Numbered from the stretch's first letter, positions 1-8,985 are shown. The stretch is DNA of 64,000 nucleotides from Thermoplasmata archaeon (GCA_021797355.1 JAJZZX010000001.1:186001-250000); one strand, 5' to 3'. Notes: generated from the letters alone by a model not told the origin. Program-made: numbers and translations.

Positions 1-100
1 ACTAGAATGCTGGCGATAAAACAAATAATGCATAATTATCTAAACGTGGTTTAATTTATTTCTCATTTTGGATAATCATAAAAATTGATCAAATGTAAAG

Positions 101-577
101 ATGAATTTATATACTCATAATTTTTCGTCAATAATGCAGGGAAAATTAGATGCAAAGGATTTGTTGATTTTGAATTACCTGAAAGACCACGGAAGAGATA
201 AGATTTCAGAAATTTCAGCAAAGCTTGAAATTCCCAGGGCTACAGTCTTTGAAAGAATGGAAAAACTAAGGAGGGACGGCTTCATTAAGCGGTACACCCT
301 TGATCTTGATTTTCCAAAACTGGGATACAGCATAATGGCGTACATCCTCATAGAATACGATTTCAAGTCCCAGGTAAGCCAGAAGCAGCTCTGCCAGCAA
401 CTAGCCGCCATGGATAACGTTCTGTCAGCATCTGTGATAGCCGGCAACTGGGACCTCATTATACTGGCCGTTGCCAAATCCATGAACGAGCTATCAGAAC
501 TGGTACTTGACAAGCTCAAGGGCATGGAGGGGATATCCAGGACTCTTTCTGTTCCGATATTTGAGCATGTGAAGTAG
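101..577 (+). CDS. Lrp/AsnC-family transcriptional regulator
   Basis: A 158-residue protein with the two-part Lrp/AsnC layout. A winged helix-turn-helix spans about residues 18-62 (LDAKDLLILNYL, then ISAKLEIPRATVFERMEKL), followed by a RAM-type ligand and oligomerisation domain at about 70-155. Such proteins bind DNA as dimers or octamers and sense amino acids or related metabolites; the ligand cannot be read from sequence. The AT-rich stretch around 48-60 (GGTTTAATTTATTT) could be the TATA region for the ATG at 101. A second in-frame ATG at 134, just before the conserved KLDAKD segment, is an alternative start. The gene stands alone, 63 bases before a tRNA. Confidence 0.85.
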   Translation: MNLYTHNFSSIMQGKLDAKDLLILNYLKDHGRDKISEISAKLEIPRATVFERMEKLRRDGFIKRYTLDLDFPKLGYSIMAYILIEYDFKSQVSQKQLCQQLAAMDNVLSASVIAGNWDLIILAVAKSMNELSELVLDKLKGMEGISRTLSVPIFEHVK

Positions 578-640
578 GCAGGAATAAGAGACAGTTCCTT
601 CTGCCTAAAATTAAATAATTCCATGGAATGGGGTAGGCAA

Positions 641-724
641 GCTGGGATAGCCTAGCCTGGTAGGGCGCAGGTCTGGAAAACCTGTTCTCTTAGTAGATCG
701 GGAGTTCAAATCTCCCTCCCAGCG
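641..724 (+). tRNA. tRNA-Ser (anticodon GGA)
   Basis: A full class II cloverleaf can be drawn. The acceptor stem is GCTGGGA with TCCCAGC and discriminator G at 724. The D stem is GCC/GGC, the anticodon stem CAGGT/ACCTG with loop CTGGAAA (anticodon GGA), and the T stem GGGAG/CTCCC around TTCAAAT. A long variable arm contains a TCT/AGA mini-stem, as expected for serine tRNA. No intron is seen and CCA is not encoded. An AT-rich TTAAATAATT at 611-620 is placed right for a TATA box. Confidence 0.95.
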
Positions 725-926
725 TCAATACTTAACTTTTCTGAAACCCATGCTTCAAAACATGCGGACACACATCACTAAATTGATCTGCCAGGCGCAG
801 GTGTCAATTGGCCCCCCATAATGCGTATCCTTGGCATTTACAGTTCATCCTTCGCCAATGGCCCATTGAAGAGAATCAGCATCTTGCAACATCAAATATA
901 AAAATATGCAATTCACATTCCCCAGT

Positions 927-1865
927 ATGATCGGTGCCATTCTAGCAGGAGGTTACGGCAAAAGGCTCAAACCAATAACTGATGAAATTCCCAAGGCCTT
1001 GGTTCAGATCAGGGAAAATTATACCATAATGGACAGGCAGATATTCGACTTTGCAAACATGGGCATCAGGGATATTTACGTTCTATCCGGATATCTTGGT
1101 GAGAAAATCGAGGAAAGATACGGGGAAAAACATTCAGGAATGCATTTTCACTACCTCAAAGAGGATAAGCCTCTTGGAACCCTCTTTTCCCTGAGGAACC
1201 TAATCAGCGAAAGGTCTGACGAGGACATTCTTCTTAGGAACGGGGACACGGTGACGGACCTGAACTTTAAGCGTTTCATCAATTTTGCCGCCTCTTCACC
1301 ATACGGAATAGTAATGTTCGTGGCCAGGATGAGAAGTCCCTTCGGCATAGTTGATACGCTGGGGGACCAGATAACCAAGTTCAGGGAAAAGCCATATCTG
1401 GACCATTACATAAACGCTGGAATATATTATATTAAAAAGGCTGCATTCAGGTATTTCTTTGAGGACTATGTGGATAAGGACGTAGAGACCACAGTATTTC
1501 CAAGGCTGGCCAATGAGAAACTGGCAGGGGCCTACAATGAAGATACTATGTGGCTAGGTATCGACAGCGAGAAGGATCTCGAACAGATAAGGAAGGATTA
1601 TTCAAACAGGAAAGACCATAGCTGGGGTTACAGCAAAACACTTTTCACATCTGGTGAAAGAAGGCTCACAGAATACTTCATCAAGGCTGACGAAAGGGTC
1701 GATCTTAACGGAGGTGAAGGCCTGATCCTGAGAATAATGGATGGAACAGGCATCCTGACTATTGGCGAACAGAAGAAATATGGCCCACAGGAGGTGTTCC
1801 ACTGCAAAGGTCCATTCACCATTGACCCGCAGTCTAACACACGCATGGAAATGATAACAATTTAA
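927..1865 (+). CDS. sugar-phosphate nucleotidyltransferase with extra C-terminal domain
   Basis: This is an NTP_transferase-fold enzyme expected to join a sugar 1-phosphate to a nucleotide for glycan or lipid-sugar synthesis. The N-terminal glycine-rich signature is AGGYGKRLKP, followed by the EIPKAL segment. A likely metal-binding Asp sits in RNGDTVTDLN, and EKPYLDHYINAGIYYI is the usual sugar-site segment. After about residue 240 there is a tail of about 70 residues (LILRIMDGTGILTIGEQ...GPQEVFHCKGPFTI) that looks like a small beta-rich, cupin-like domain; that reading is inference. The ATG at 927 is preferred over 906 because an AAATATAAAA box at 894-903 predicts a leaderless start near 927 and the catalytic domain begins there. 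Substrate is unknown. Confidence 0.82.
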   Translation: MIGAILAGGYGKRLKPITDEIPKALVQIRENYTIMDRQIFDFANMGIRDIYVLSGYLGEKIEERYGEKHSGMHFHYLKEDKPLGTLFSLRNLISERSDEDILLRNGDTVTDLNFKRFINFAASSPYGIVMFVARMRSPFGIVDTLGDQITKFREKPYLDHYINAGIYYIKKAAFRYFFEDYVDKDVETTVFPRLANEKLAGAYNEDTMWLGIDSEKDLEQIRKDYSNRKDHSWGYSKTLFTSGERRLTEYFIKADERVDLNGGEGLILRIMDGTGILTIGEQKKYGPQEVFHCKGPFTIDPQSNTRMEMITI

Positions 1866-2019
1866 CATACGAAATCATAACATAAATTCATTTCAAAATA
1901 TGGGGCTTTAAAAGAGGAGTGTGTTAGATTTGCTTCCTGATGATATTCCGATATTCGTACTTTCCTTGGACATCCGATGAGAAAGCTTAATATTTAAGTG
2001 GAAATTAGTGGCAGATTTC

Positions 2020-2379
2020 ATGGCCGTAATGACAAGGGAAGTCCTGATCAGAGCACTTGAGAAGACCTATGGTCGCAAGGGCATGGCCAGGAAGGAGGTT
2101 GAGGAACTCTGCGATTTTGTCCTTTCCTTTTTCGGCTACGAAGACTACGTTCTGGACAACGTTCTTTCGGCTCCCGAAAGGGACGTTTTCTATAATCTGG
2201 AGGAATACGGATTTCTGGAAACATTCAGGGAGGAGGTCAACATCATAAAGGGAAGGTCCTGGAGAGTTAATCAGTGGCGCTTCAAGAAGGACAATATATA
2301 CAGAGTCGCTGATTCCCAGGAAGAAGAGCTGCCAGAGACAAATATATACGATGAAATTTTCCGGGAGCTTCAAAACTAA
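2020..2379 (+). CDS. conserved-looking small protein of unknown function
   Basis: A charged, soluble protein of about 119 residues that I cannot assign. It has an N-terminal helical region (LIRALEKTYGRKGMARKEVEELCDFVLSFFG) and a central basic, aromatic stretch (RSWRVNQWRFKK). The tail is acidic. There is no signal peptide or membrane segment. The frame opens with GTG at 2008, but a TATA-like CTTAATATTT at 1986-1995 predicts a start near 2015-2020, so ATG 2020 (or 2029) is favoured. It lies upstream of cbiZ in the same direction. A T-rich run (ACTTTTTTATTTAAAG, around 2380-2396) separates them and may be both its terminator and the cbiZ promoter. Confidence 0.6.
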   Translation: MAVMTREVLIRALEKTYGRKGMARKEVEELCDFVLSFFGYEDYVLDNVLSAPERDVFYNLEEYGFLETFREEVNIIKGRSWRVNQWRFKKDNIYRVADSQEEELPETNIYDEIFRELQN

Positions 2380-2442
2380 AACTTTTTTATTTAAAGCAAA
2401 GCATTCCAGCCGGCGAAAAGCAAGGCAAAGGAGGATCACGAA

Positions 2443-3081
2443 ATGATTGCGGCACCTCTCTTCAAAATGTATGATGGATATTATGTTGTGGATTTCAGGA
2501 TGAATGTGAGGAAGTTCAGCTCAGCTCCCATCAATGGAGGTTATGGACCGTGTGAAAGATACCTGAACAGGACAGTTCCGCGCAATTTTTCAGCTGACCC
2601 GGTAATGGATGGAATCGGATTCTTGCGCAGCGAAGGAATAGACTTCAACGGAACCTGCATGACCATCACTGCGTGTGATGTAGGTGGGCACTCAAGTGGC
2701 AATGCGGAAGCAGACGGTCATAACATTTATTCATGGGTTACTGCAGGTTCAAGCAATGCGCTCAGCATGGGCAGCAACGGGGAACCCGGTGCCGGCACTG
2801 TCAACATCGCTGTTGCAACCGATGCACCTCTGTCTGATAGTGCCAGCTTCAACCTCATTCAGAGCATAGTGGAAGCCAAGTCCCAGCTTTTCAACGACCT
2901 CGGCATAAGGGACAAGTCAAGTGGAAGAATTGCCCCAGGCACATCAACTGATACGGTTTCGCTTTTCGTTATGTCCAGTCTGGGAACACTGCCATATGCT
3001 GGCAGGCTAACTGGCATCGGCAGATCCACCGCCGATCTGGTCTATGATCTGGTCGATAGGGCAATAACAATGTGCATATGA
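2443..3081 (+). CDS. cbiZ: adenosylcobinamide amidohydrolase CbiZ
   Basis: CbiZ cleaves the nucleotide loop off salvaged cobamides or cobinamide to give adenosylcobyric acid, so that exogenous B12-like compounds can be remodelled. The family hallmarks are clear: WVTAGSSNALSMG, PGAGTVNIAV and the SFNLIQSIVEAK-LGIRDKSSG-APGTSTD region. Its 212 residues fit the family. A strong Shine-Dalgarno (AAGGAGGATC at about 2427-2436) is well placed before the ATG, so the mRNA has a short leader. The product, cobyric acid, is the substrate of CbiB, whose gene lies about 26 kb away in this window next to cobQ/cbiP. The gene is convergent with the peptidase gene, whose stop lies one base away. Confidence 0.9.
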   Translation: MIAAPLFKMYDGYYVVDFRMNVRKFSSAPINGGYGPCERYLNRTVPRNFSADPVMDGIGFLRSEGIDFNGTCMTITACDVGGHSSGNAEADGHNIYSWVTAGSSNALSMGSNGEPGAGTVNIAVATDAPLSDSASFNLIQSIVEAKSQLFNDLGIRDKSSGRIAPGTSTDTVSLFVMSSLGTLPYAGRLTGIGRSTADLVYDLVDRAITMCI

Positions 3082-3082
3082 A

Positions 3083-4174
3083 TCAAATAACTGTTAGGTC
3101 TCTAGTAAAGCCATTGAACGCAGTGCATGATTTTCCATCGAACCGATTGGTATCCTCTATCCTCACTCCGCCCTTTCCCTGTATATATATGCCGGGTTCT
3201 ATGGTGAAGACCCCATTTTCCTGCACCATGGAGGTGTTGCCGGCAACAAGGTAAGGATCCTCATGCACTGAGATGCCAAGCCCATGCCCCAGGCGATGAA
3301 TGAAAAATTTGCCGAAACCTCTTCCAGAAATGACCTTGCGTGCTGCTGCATCCATTTCCTGGTATTCCACTCCTGGGGCAATTATGCCCCTTGCAGTCTC
3401 ATTTGCATCCCTGACTGCCTCGTAAATTTCCCTGAAGCCCTCTGGAACATTTCCAAGGAAAAAGGTTCTAGTGATATCTGAGGCATAGCCATTGTATCTT
3501 CCGCCAAAGTCCATGAGAAGTATATCGCCATAATCCAGTTTCCTGTTTCCCGGAACGTGGTGGGGGATTGAACTGTTTGGGCCGGATGCCACAATGGTCT
3601 GGAAAGCTGGGCCCTGAAGCCCCCTCTCGGCGAATTTCTCCTCGAGTCTCCTTGCAATGGATATTTCAGTCATCCCAGGGACAAGTGTTTCAATGGTATC
3701 CTGAAGCGCTGCCTCTGACCTGCGGACAGCCTCAGCTATTGCTGAAATTTCATGTTCATCTTTCATAATCCTTAGTTTCGCCATAAGGTCATCAGCCAGA
3801 ATGTCCTCTCCTGCCAGGAAACGGTGCATTCTCGCGTAATGCATGTAGGGAAGAGACCCGTCAATAGCAACCCTCCCCCTGGGAACAAGATTCTTGATCA
3901 TGGAATATGGATCCTGGGCGTCGTTCCATGATCTGATCTCATCAATCCAGGAATTTGCCAAAAGCTGCTCCTTCATTAAATCTGGGCATATTGCAATTAT
4001 TCCATGTCCTGTGACAATCATGGCGGCCAGGCGCTCCATGGATTCTGTCTCAAATCCCGTCAGGTAGAAGAAATTAGGTCCAGGCGGTATGATCACAGAC
4101 GCCACATCGGACTTTTCCATGAGTTCCTGAAGCCTTGCCAGCCTTTCAGTGTAAACGCTCTTCTGGATATGCAT
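3083..4174 (-). CDS. Xaa-Pro aminopeptidase / prolidase (M24)
   Basis: A creatinase-fold dinuclear metallopeptidase that removes N-terminal residues ahead of proline or splits Xaa-Pro dipeptides, useful for a peptide-scavenging cell. The N-terminal creatinase domain covers about residues 1-125 and the M24 catalytic domain about 130-360. All five metal ligands are recognisable: Asp in MDFGG, Asp in SDITRTFF, His in HRLGHGLG, Glu in FTIEPGIY and Glu in VRIEDT. The frame runs upstream to 4267, but homology begins at MHIQKSVYTERL, so the start is placed at 4174 (363 residues). Cytoplasmic; it lacks a signal peptide. Confidence 0.88.
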   Translation of the reverse strand: MHIQKSVYTERLARLQELMEKSDVASVIIPPGPNFFYLTGFETESMERLAAMIVTGHGIIAICPDLMKEQLLANSWIDEIRSWNDAQDPYSMIKNLVPRGRVAIDGSLPYMHYARMHRFLAGEDILADDLMAKLRIMKDEHEISAIAEAVRRSEAALQDTIETLVPGMTEISIARRLEEKFAERGLQGPAFQTIVASGPNSSIPHHVPGNRKLDYGDILLMDFGGRYNGYASDITRTFFLGNVPEGFREIYEAVRDANETARGIIAPGVEYQEMDAAARKVISGRGFGKFFIHRLGHGLGISVHEDPYLVAGNTSMVQENGVFTIEPGIYIQGKGGVRIEDTNRFDGKSCTAFNGFTRDLTVI

Positions 4175-4271
4175 TATAATGTCACCATTCAGTATTGAGG
4201 ACTGCCAGGAATGCACAGTATATCTAAGTTGTGCAGGGCATGCCAATAAGGCAGGGAATAATGGCACGCCG

Positions 4272-4850
4272 CTAGGCGAAATAATCCAGTGAGGGACTGT
4301 CGAATTTCTCTATTATTTTCAGCCTGGAGCCGTCCCCTCCCCTGAGCTGCAGCAGCTGCGGGTAGAGCCTCCATACGTCTTCTGAGCTCATGAGATATGC
4401 CGGGTGTTCTTTTCCGAAAGCCGCTTCGGCGACCCTTCTGGTCATCTCCCGCGCATTCCATTCCTCAATGTACCCAACAGAATGAAGGTATTCATGGGCA
4501 AGGATCATGAATACAAAGGAATTGAATTCCCTATTGTCCCTGGCAATTCTGGACATTTCCTGCAGAAGGATCTCGTTCATAACGATATAGTTCCCTCCCA
4601 CCTGCCAGAATGCACCAACTGTTATGGGGAGGTTGGACATTGCAAGCCCCAGACCGGATCTTTCCCTCCCAGTCACTATCTTAACAGCCCTCTTTACAAG
4701 AACGAAAACACCATCAAAATCGTTTTGCGCATCAAGAGCTGATGGATCGAAAATTGACACTTTAGTTCCGTTCGGAGTTGCTTCAGGAAGTTTTACATTC
4801 CCTGGTGATTTTGGAATACTTCCCTGCGATACAAACAGAAAATCGCGCAT
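4272..4850 (-). CDS. HExxH-containing protein, putative zinc metallopeptidase
   Basis: A 192-residue protein I cannot assign to a named family. Its clearest feature is AHEYLHSVGYIEEWNARE, with an HExxH zinc-binding motif at H119-E120-xx-H123 and nearby acidic residues (E129, E130) that could supply a third ligand. The hydrophobic stretch just before it (FNSFVFMIL) fits the active-site helix of gluzincin-like peptidases. No signal peptide or membrane segment is seen, so it is probably cytoplasmic. It sits 47 bases downstream of a small tail-anchored protein gene on the same strand and may be cotranscribed with it. Protease activity is an inference from the motif alone. Confidence 0.65.
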   Translation of the reverse strand: MRDFLFVSQGSIPKSPGNVKLPEATPNGTKVSIFDPSALDAQNDFDGVFVLVKRAVKIVTGRERSGLGLAMSNLPITVGAFWQVGGNYIVMNEILLQEMSRIARDNREFNSFVFMILAHEYLHSVGYIEEWNAREMTRRVAEAAFGKEHPAYLMSSEDVWRLYPQLLQLRGGDGSRLKIIEKFDSPSLDYFA

Positions 4851-4897
4851 GAATTTGCAGTAAAATCAGATATATAGCCATTTCCAGTGCAGGCAGT

Positions 4898-5272
4898 TCA
4901 CGTCTGCTTTCCGAAAATGCCCATAAGCAGGAATGAACCCAGGCCCACAGCAAGCATTGCGGCGAGAGTAAGGGGGCTGTCACGGACTAGATGAAGTACT
5001 GGATGTTTTGCGGGATCATAATGATCTACGTGAACAGCATAGTGGCCTGGATATTCCACAACATGGACCCCTCGGCTCGAGTTAGGTATGTTAGCCCTCC
5101 AGTCCGCAATCTGGCCCTTAGGTTCGCCAACAGATCTCCTGAAAAGTCCGCTGCTCTCAGGCCTTGGAGTTGGAGTTCCGCGGAAATTCATCTTTGGCAC
5201 TTTCAGGTGACCGGAAGCAAGTGCATCAGCTATTACGACACTCCAGAACTCATGGGAATCATGGTAATTCAT
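4898..5272 (-). CDS. small protein with C-terminal membrane anchor, unknown function
   Basis: A 124-residue protein, not recognised. The first 90 residues are soluble, with a proline/arginine-rich middle (FRGTPTPRPESSG...ADWRANIP) and a His-rich segment GHYAVHVDHYDPAKHP that could bind metal. The last 25 residues form one hydrophobic helix (LTLAAMLAVGLGSFLLMGIFG) with a short polar tail, the look of a tail-anchored protein facing the cytoplasm. It is divergent from the MFS gene at 5410 and lies upstream of the HExxH protein on the same strand. The long protein-like frame and that context argue that it is real. Confidence 0.55.
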   Translation of the reverse strand: MNYHDSHEFWSVVIADALASGHLKVPKMNFRGTPTPRPESSGLFRRSVGEPKGQIADWRANIPNSSRGVHVVEYPGHYAVHVDHYDPAKHPVLHLVRDSPLTLAAMLAVGLGSFLLMGIFGKQT

Positions 5273-5409
5273 AACATATTGTCATGCGAACCTGGACTAA
5301 AGCCTTATGATCAATTGGTGCATGATTCTGTGCACTGTTGCTGAAATTGTTCCAAACACTATTTATCCAATCAACTAATTATCCGGCAAGTCAACAGCGG
5401 AGCCATGGG

Positions 5410-6591
5410 ATGACGGCAGAACATAACAGGATCTCTTCAGCAGGTTCACTCATAATACCTGCACTTATAATTGTGGGCATAACAGTAACTCTCAGATCAA
5501 CAAACAACATGATGGTAACAACCATGCCCATATTTGCCAAGTCTCTGTTCAATTTTTCAAACGTATCAGTGGGTGAGCTTACTGCACTGACCTATGCCAC
5601 AACCTTCCTTGCAACATCACTTCTTAACCCCAGGCTTGAGAGCAGGCAGAGAAAGAGGGTGTTCATCCTGTCCATAGCCCTTATTGACATATCCCTTGTC
5701 CTTCTCTATTTTTCCAATGCCTATGGAGTCTGGGGGATAGCGGCTCTTTCGGGGGTAGCATTCGGCATAGTGTTCCCTAATCTTGTTACGTCAGCATCAC
5801 TTCATGGAGACCACAGGGCACAGATGAGGCTTCTGGCAATATACTCAGTTAGCCTCAGTCTGAGCCTTGTCATCGGGCCGGTACTTGAAACGCTGATTCT
5901 GCCAGTTGTCGGATACAGGGGAGTGTTTCTGGCATTTCTCCCAATAAGCATCATAGGCACTGCTATCTCTCCCGTGGTAAGGTTTCCGTCTGGGGCCTCT
6001 GAAAGGAGAGGGAGACAGACCCTTGGAAACCGGTCTCTGCATGCATCGTTCTTTTCCATCAGCATTTACAATGTGCCATTTGCTGCAATAACCTCATTTC
6101 TGGTCATTTATGCGCAGCAGAACTACCACATAGGAAGCAGCCTGGCTTATTCAGCCTTCATCATATTCTTCGCATCATCATTCTCAACGAGGCTGCTCCT
6201 GGCAATCAGGCCCCTGGAAGGGCTGAAGATCCCTTTACTGGTCTCATCTGTCATAACTGCTGTGTCACTGCTAGCAGTTCCGTTTGCCCCCACCTTTTAC
6301 TGGTTCCTAGCAGTGATGGTGCTGCTTGGAATCCCTCATGGAAGCATATTTCCCCTGACAACAATGATGATAGCGAGAGGAACTGCCCCGGAAGAGAGAA
6401 ATGCGGCAAATTCTTACTTCATGGCGTACAACAACATTCTGTTCATGGTGGTGCCAGTCCTATTCGGCTATCTGAGCTCACAGATTGGCTTCCATCTGGA
6501 CTTCATATTCCTGGGCTTTTCGGCCGCTGTATTCCTAATTGCACTCATCACAATATATGGCAGAGACAGAAGAATATTTTACAGGGAATGA
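5410..6591 (+). CDS. MFS transporter
   Basis: A roughly 393-residue polytopic protein with about 12 predicted membrane helices and typical MFS content. Short charged loops follow helices 2-3 (LNPRLESRQRKRVF), and a polar central loop (FPSGASERRGRQTLGNRS) separates the two six-helix halves. Direction and substrate cannot be deduced. The frame extends back to a TTG at 5338, but an AT-rich box at about 5358-5367 puts the transcript start near 5390, so ATG 5410 is the better start. A short inverted repeat GTGCA-N8-TGCAC lies in the divergent intergenic region at about 5318-5335. Confidence 0.8.
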   Translation: MTAEHNRISSAGSLIIPALIIVGITVTLRSTNNMMVTTMPIFAKSLFNFSNVSVGELTALTYATTFLATSLLNPRLESRQRKRVFILSIALIDISLVLLYFSNAYGVWGIAALSGVAFGIVFPNLVTSASLHGDHRAQMRLLAIYSVSLSLSLVIGPVLETLILPVVGYRGVFLAFLPISIIGTAISPVVRFPSGASERRGRQTLGNRSLHASFFSISIYNVPFAAITSFLVIYAQQNYHIGSSLAYSAFIIFFASSFSTRLLLAIRPLEGLKIPLLVSSVITAVSLLAVPFAPTFYWFLAVMVLLGIPHGSIFPLTTMMIARGTAPEERNAANSYFMAYNNILFMVVPVLFGYLSSQIGFHLDFIFLGFSAAVFLIALITIYGRDRRIFYRE

Positions 6592-6688
6592 CAGGTATAC
6601 TGCAACCTGTGCCTTTCAGTGATCCAACGATTCTGGCGTTTAGGAATATCCATAAATCATTTAATATTGTCCAATCATTACACCAGTC

Positions 6689-7531
6689 ATGCCAGGGACA
6701 GTTGCGGATATAATGACGCCCAATCCAATATGCTACAGGGTTCCAAGCACGGTTGGAGAGGTCATAAAATTACTTATAAAGAACAACATAACAGGGGTTC
6801 CCCTGACGGATTCGAATGGGAAATATGCAGGAATCATTAGCAGGAGAGACATATTTGAAAATCCTGACGAAAACCAGACCGCAATGGTCATGAGGAGAGC
6901 TGCAACGGTCACACCGGATACGCCCATTGAGAAAGCCGCCCTGGAAATGCTGTCACAGTTTCGCAGGCATCTGGCTGTTGTTACCACCGATGGGACTGTG
7001 GTGGGCATTCTCACCCCCCAGAATTTCCTGAGGGTGGTAAGGGAAAAATTTGGAAAGATCAAGGTTAAGGAGATCAGCAGGAGCATTGCTGTCCCAGTCT
7101 GGGAAGATTCACCTTTAAGTGTTGTTTCATACACAATGAGGCTTTCCAAGGTATATGCCTGCCCGGTCATAAATATAAACGGGGATTTTGTCGGCCTGGT
7201 AACAGACAGGGATATTTTTGATAATATAGACATAAAGTCAAAGTTCCAGTTCTCGGAGACAGGAATTGCGGATGATGAGGACCCATGGTCATGGGAAGGC
7301 ATCAGGAACGTAGTGACTTATATGATCGAAAAAAGCAACCTTGAGCTGCCCCACACGCCCGTCAAGAAATTCATGATTACGAAGCCGGTAGTTACCAACG
7401 CAAACGACACTCTTGAAACCGCAGCCAAGAAAATGGAGACTGGGAACTATAACCAGCTTCCAATTGTCCAGGGCAACGGACATCTTGTCGGAATGCTTCA
7501 GGATATTCAGATACTGAGCGTGTTTGCATGA
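6689..7531 (+). CDS. four-CBS-domain protein
   Basis: A 280-residue protein made of two Bateman modules, i.e. four CBS repeats and no other domain. Repeat starts can be seen at VADIMTPNPICYRV, MVMRRAATVTPDTP, VKEISRSIAVPVWEDS and VKKFMITKPVVTNAND. Each ends with a GxVVGxxTxxD-like segment (KYAGIISRRDIF, TVVGILTPQNFL, DFVGLVTDRDIF, HLVGMLQDIQIL). Stand-alone CBS proteins usually bind adenine nucleotides or S-adenosyl compounds and act as energy sensors. Its stop overlaps the start of the glycyl-tRNA synthetase gene in an ATGA, so the two are very likely one transcript with coupled translation. The partner it regulates is unknown. Confidence 0.88.
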   Translation: MPGTVADIMTPNPICYRVPSTVGEVIKLLIKNNITGVPLTDSNGKYAGIISRRDIFENPDENQTAMVMRRAATVTPDTPIEKAALEMLSQFRRHLAVVTTDGTVVGILTPQNFLRVVREKFGKIKVKEISRSIAVPVWEDSPLSVVSYTMRLSKVYACPVININGDFVGLVTDRDIFDNIDIKSKFQFSETGIADDEDPWSWEGIRNVVTYMIEKSNLELPHTPVKKFMITKPVVTNANDTLETAAKKMETGNYNQLPIVQGNGHLVGMLQDIQILSVFA

Positions 7532-8985
7532 ATACGTATGAGCAGGTAGTGGAGCTGGCCAAGCGGCGCGGCTTCTTCTGGCAGGCATTCTCCATTTACG
7601 GCGGCGAAGCAGGTTTCTACGATTATGGCCCACTGGGCGTGCTCATGCGCGACAACATTACTAAGGTGTGGAAGGAAAGCTACCTGAGGGATGAGGCAGT
7701 GTTCATAGACACTCCCGTAATAGTCCCATCAACTGTTTTCAGGGCGTCAGGGCACATTGACAAGTTCGCTGATCTGGCCACGGAATGCAGCAAGTGCCAC
7801 AACAAGCAGAAGCTGGATACAGTGGTAAAGGCCTCAGGCTTCCAGAAGACTTTCAGGAGCGTTGAGGAAGCGAACAGGTTTCTCCAAGAAAATGTTGTCA
7901 AATGTGTGGTATGCGGAAACCGTATAACACAGGCTACAGAGTTCAAGCTTATGTTCAGGATGCCAGGCCAGGGAAGCTCGGGCGACCTTTATCTGAGGCC
8001 TGAGACTGCCCAGGGCATTTTTGTGAATTTCAAGCTCCTAAGCAACTTCTACAGGAATAAGCTCCCGATGGCAGTGGCACAGCTTGGGAAAGGGTTCAGG
8101 AACGAGATATCCCCAAGGCAGACACTCATCAGGCTGAGGGAATTCACGCAGGGTGAGATCGAGGTATTTGTTGATCCGGAAAGGAAATACTGGAAGGAGC
8201 CTGCAGGATCAATGCCGGTCAATCTGAATCCCAGATCTGGAGAATCTGTTTCAATGGACGTTGTTACCGCCCTCAAAAATGGCATAATGAGCAGCAACGC
8301 AATGGCATACTTCGTGGAGAAGACAGCTTCCATACTCACGGAGGTTGGCATAGACTCCGCAAGGCTGAGATTCAGGCAGGTACCAACTGACGAGCTTGCA
8401 CACTACTCCTTTGATACGTGGGATGTTGAGGCCCTCCTGGACGATGACTGGGTGGAGGTTGTGGGAATAGCTGACAGGAACGATCTAAAGAATCATGAGA
8501 AAGCAAGCGGTGAATCCATGTCAGTACTTGTTGACGGCAAATCTATAACACCATCAATAATTGAACCGTCATACGGAATAGACAGGATATTCCTGAGTGT
8601 TCTTGTTCATGCCTTCTACGTTAGAGATAACGGCTTCAAGGTGCTGAGGCTTCCGGATGAAATTGCCCCCTATCATGCCGCAATCCTGCCACTGGTGAAC
8701 AAGGATGGAATGGACAGCATGGCAAGGGACTTCTATGAGAGGATAAAGCGCGTTGACCCTTATGTTGTGTATGACCAGTCAGGTTCAATCGGCAGGAGGT
8801 ATGCAAGGCAGGATGAAATAGGCACGCCTTACTGCATAACCTTTGACAGCCAGAGCACGCAGGATGGAACCGTAACTGTCAGGGAGAGGGATTCTGCAAG
8901 GCAGATAAGGGTGGCATCTCAGGATCTTTTGTCCACCGGAATAATAGGGAATGAGAAGATAAGATCGGCTTTCAGATCTTCCTGA
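7528..8985 (+). CDS. glyS: glycyl-tRNA synthetase, alpha2 (archaeal/eukaryotic) type
   Basis: A class II synthetase that charges tRNA-Gly. Hallmarks are the N-terminal KRRGFFWQAFSIYGGEAGFYDYGPLG segment, the motif 2 region (GKGFRNEISPRQTLIRLREFTQGEIEVFVD) and motif 3 (IEPSYGIDRIFLSVL). The C-terminal anticodon-binding domain covers about residues 375-480 (APYHAAILPLVNKDG...YCITFDSQS). A zinc-ribbon-like insert has two Cys pairs (CSKCHNK and CVVCGNR). At 485 residues it is shorter than many archaeal GlyRS, apparently through a trimmed insertion rather than truncation, since both ends are intact. The last 14 bases overlap the convergent ferredoxin gene. Confidence 0.95.
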   Translation: MNTYEQVVELAKRRGFFWQAFSIYGGEAGFYDYGPLGVLMRDNITKVWKESYLRDEAVFIDTPVIVPSTVFRASGHIDKFADLATECSKCHNKQKLDTVVKASGFQKTFRSVEEANRFLQENVVKCVVCGNRITQATEFKLMFRMPGQGSSGDLYLRPETAQGIFVNFKLLSNFYRNKLPMAVAQLGKGFRNEISPRQTLIRLREFTQGEIEVFVDPERKYWKEPAGSMPVNLNPRSGESVSMDVVTALKNGIMSSNAMAYFVEKTASILTEVGIDSARLRFRQVPTDELAHYSFDTWDVEALLDDDWVEVVGIADRNDLKNHEKASGESMSVLVDGKSITPSIIEPSYGIDRIFLSVLVHAFYVRDNGFKVLRLPDEIAPYHAAILPLVNKDGMDSMARDFYERIKRVDPYVVYDQSGSIGRRYARQDEIGTPYCITFDSQSTQDGTVTVRERDSARQIRVASQDLLSTGIIGNEKIRSAFRSS

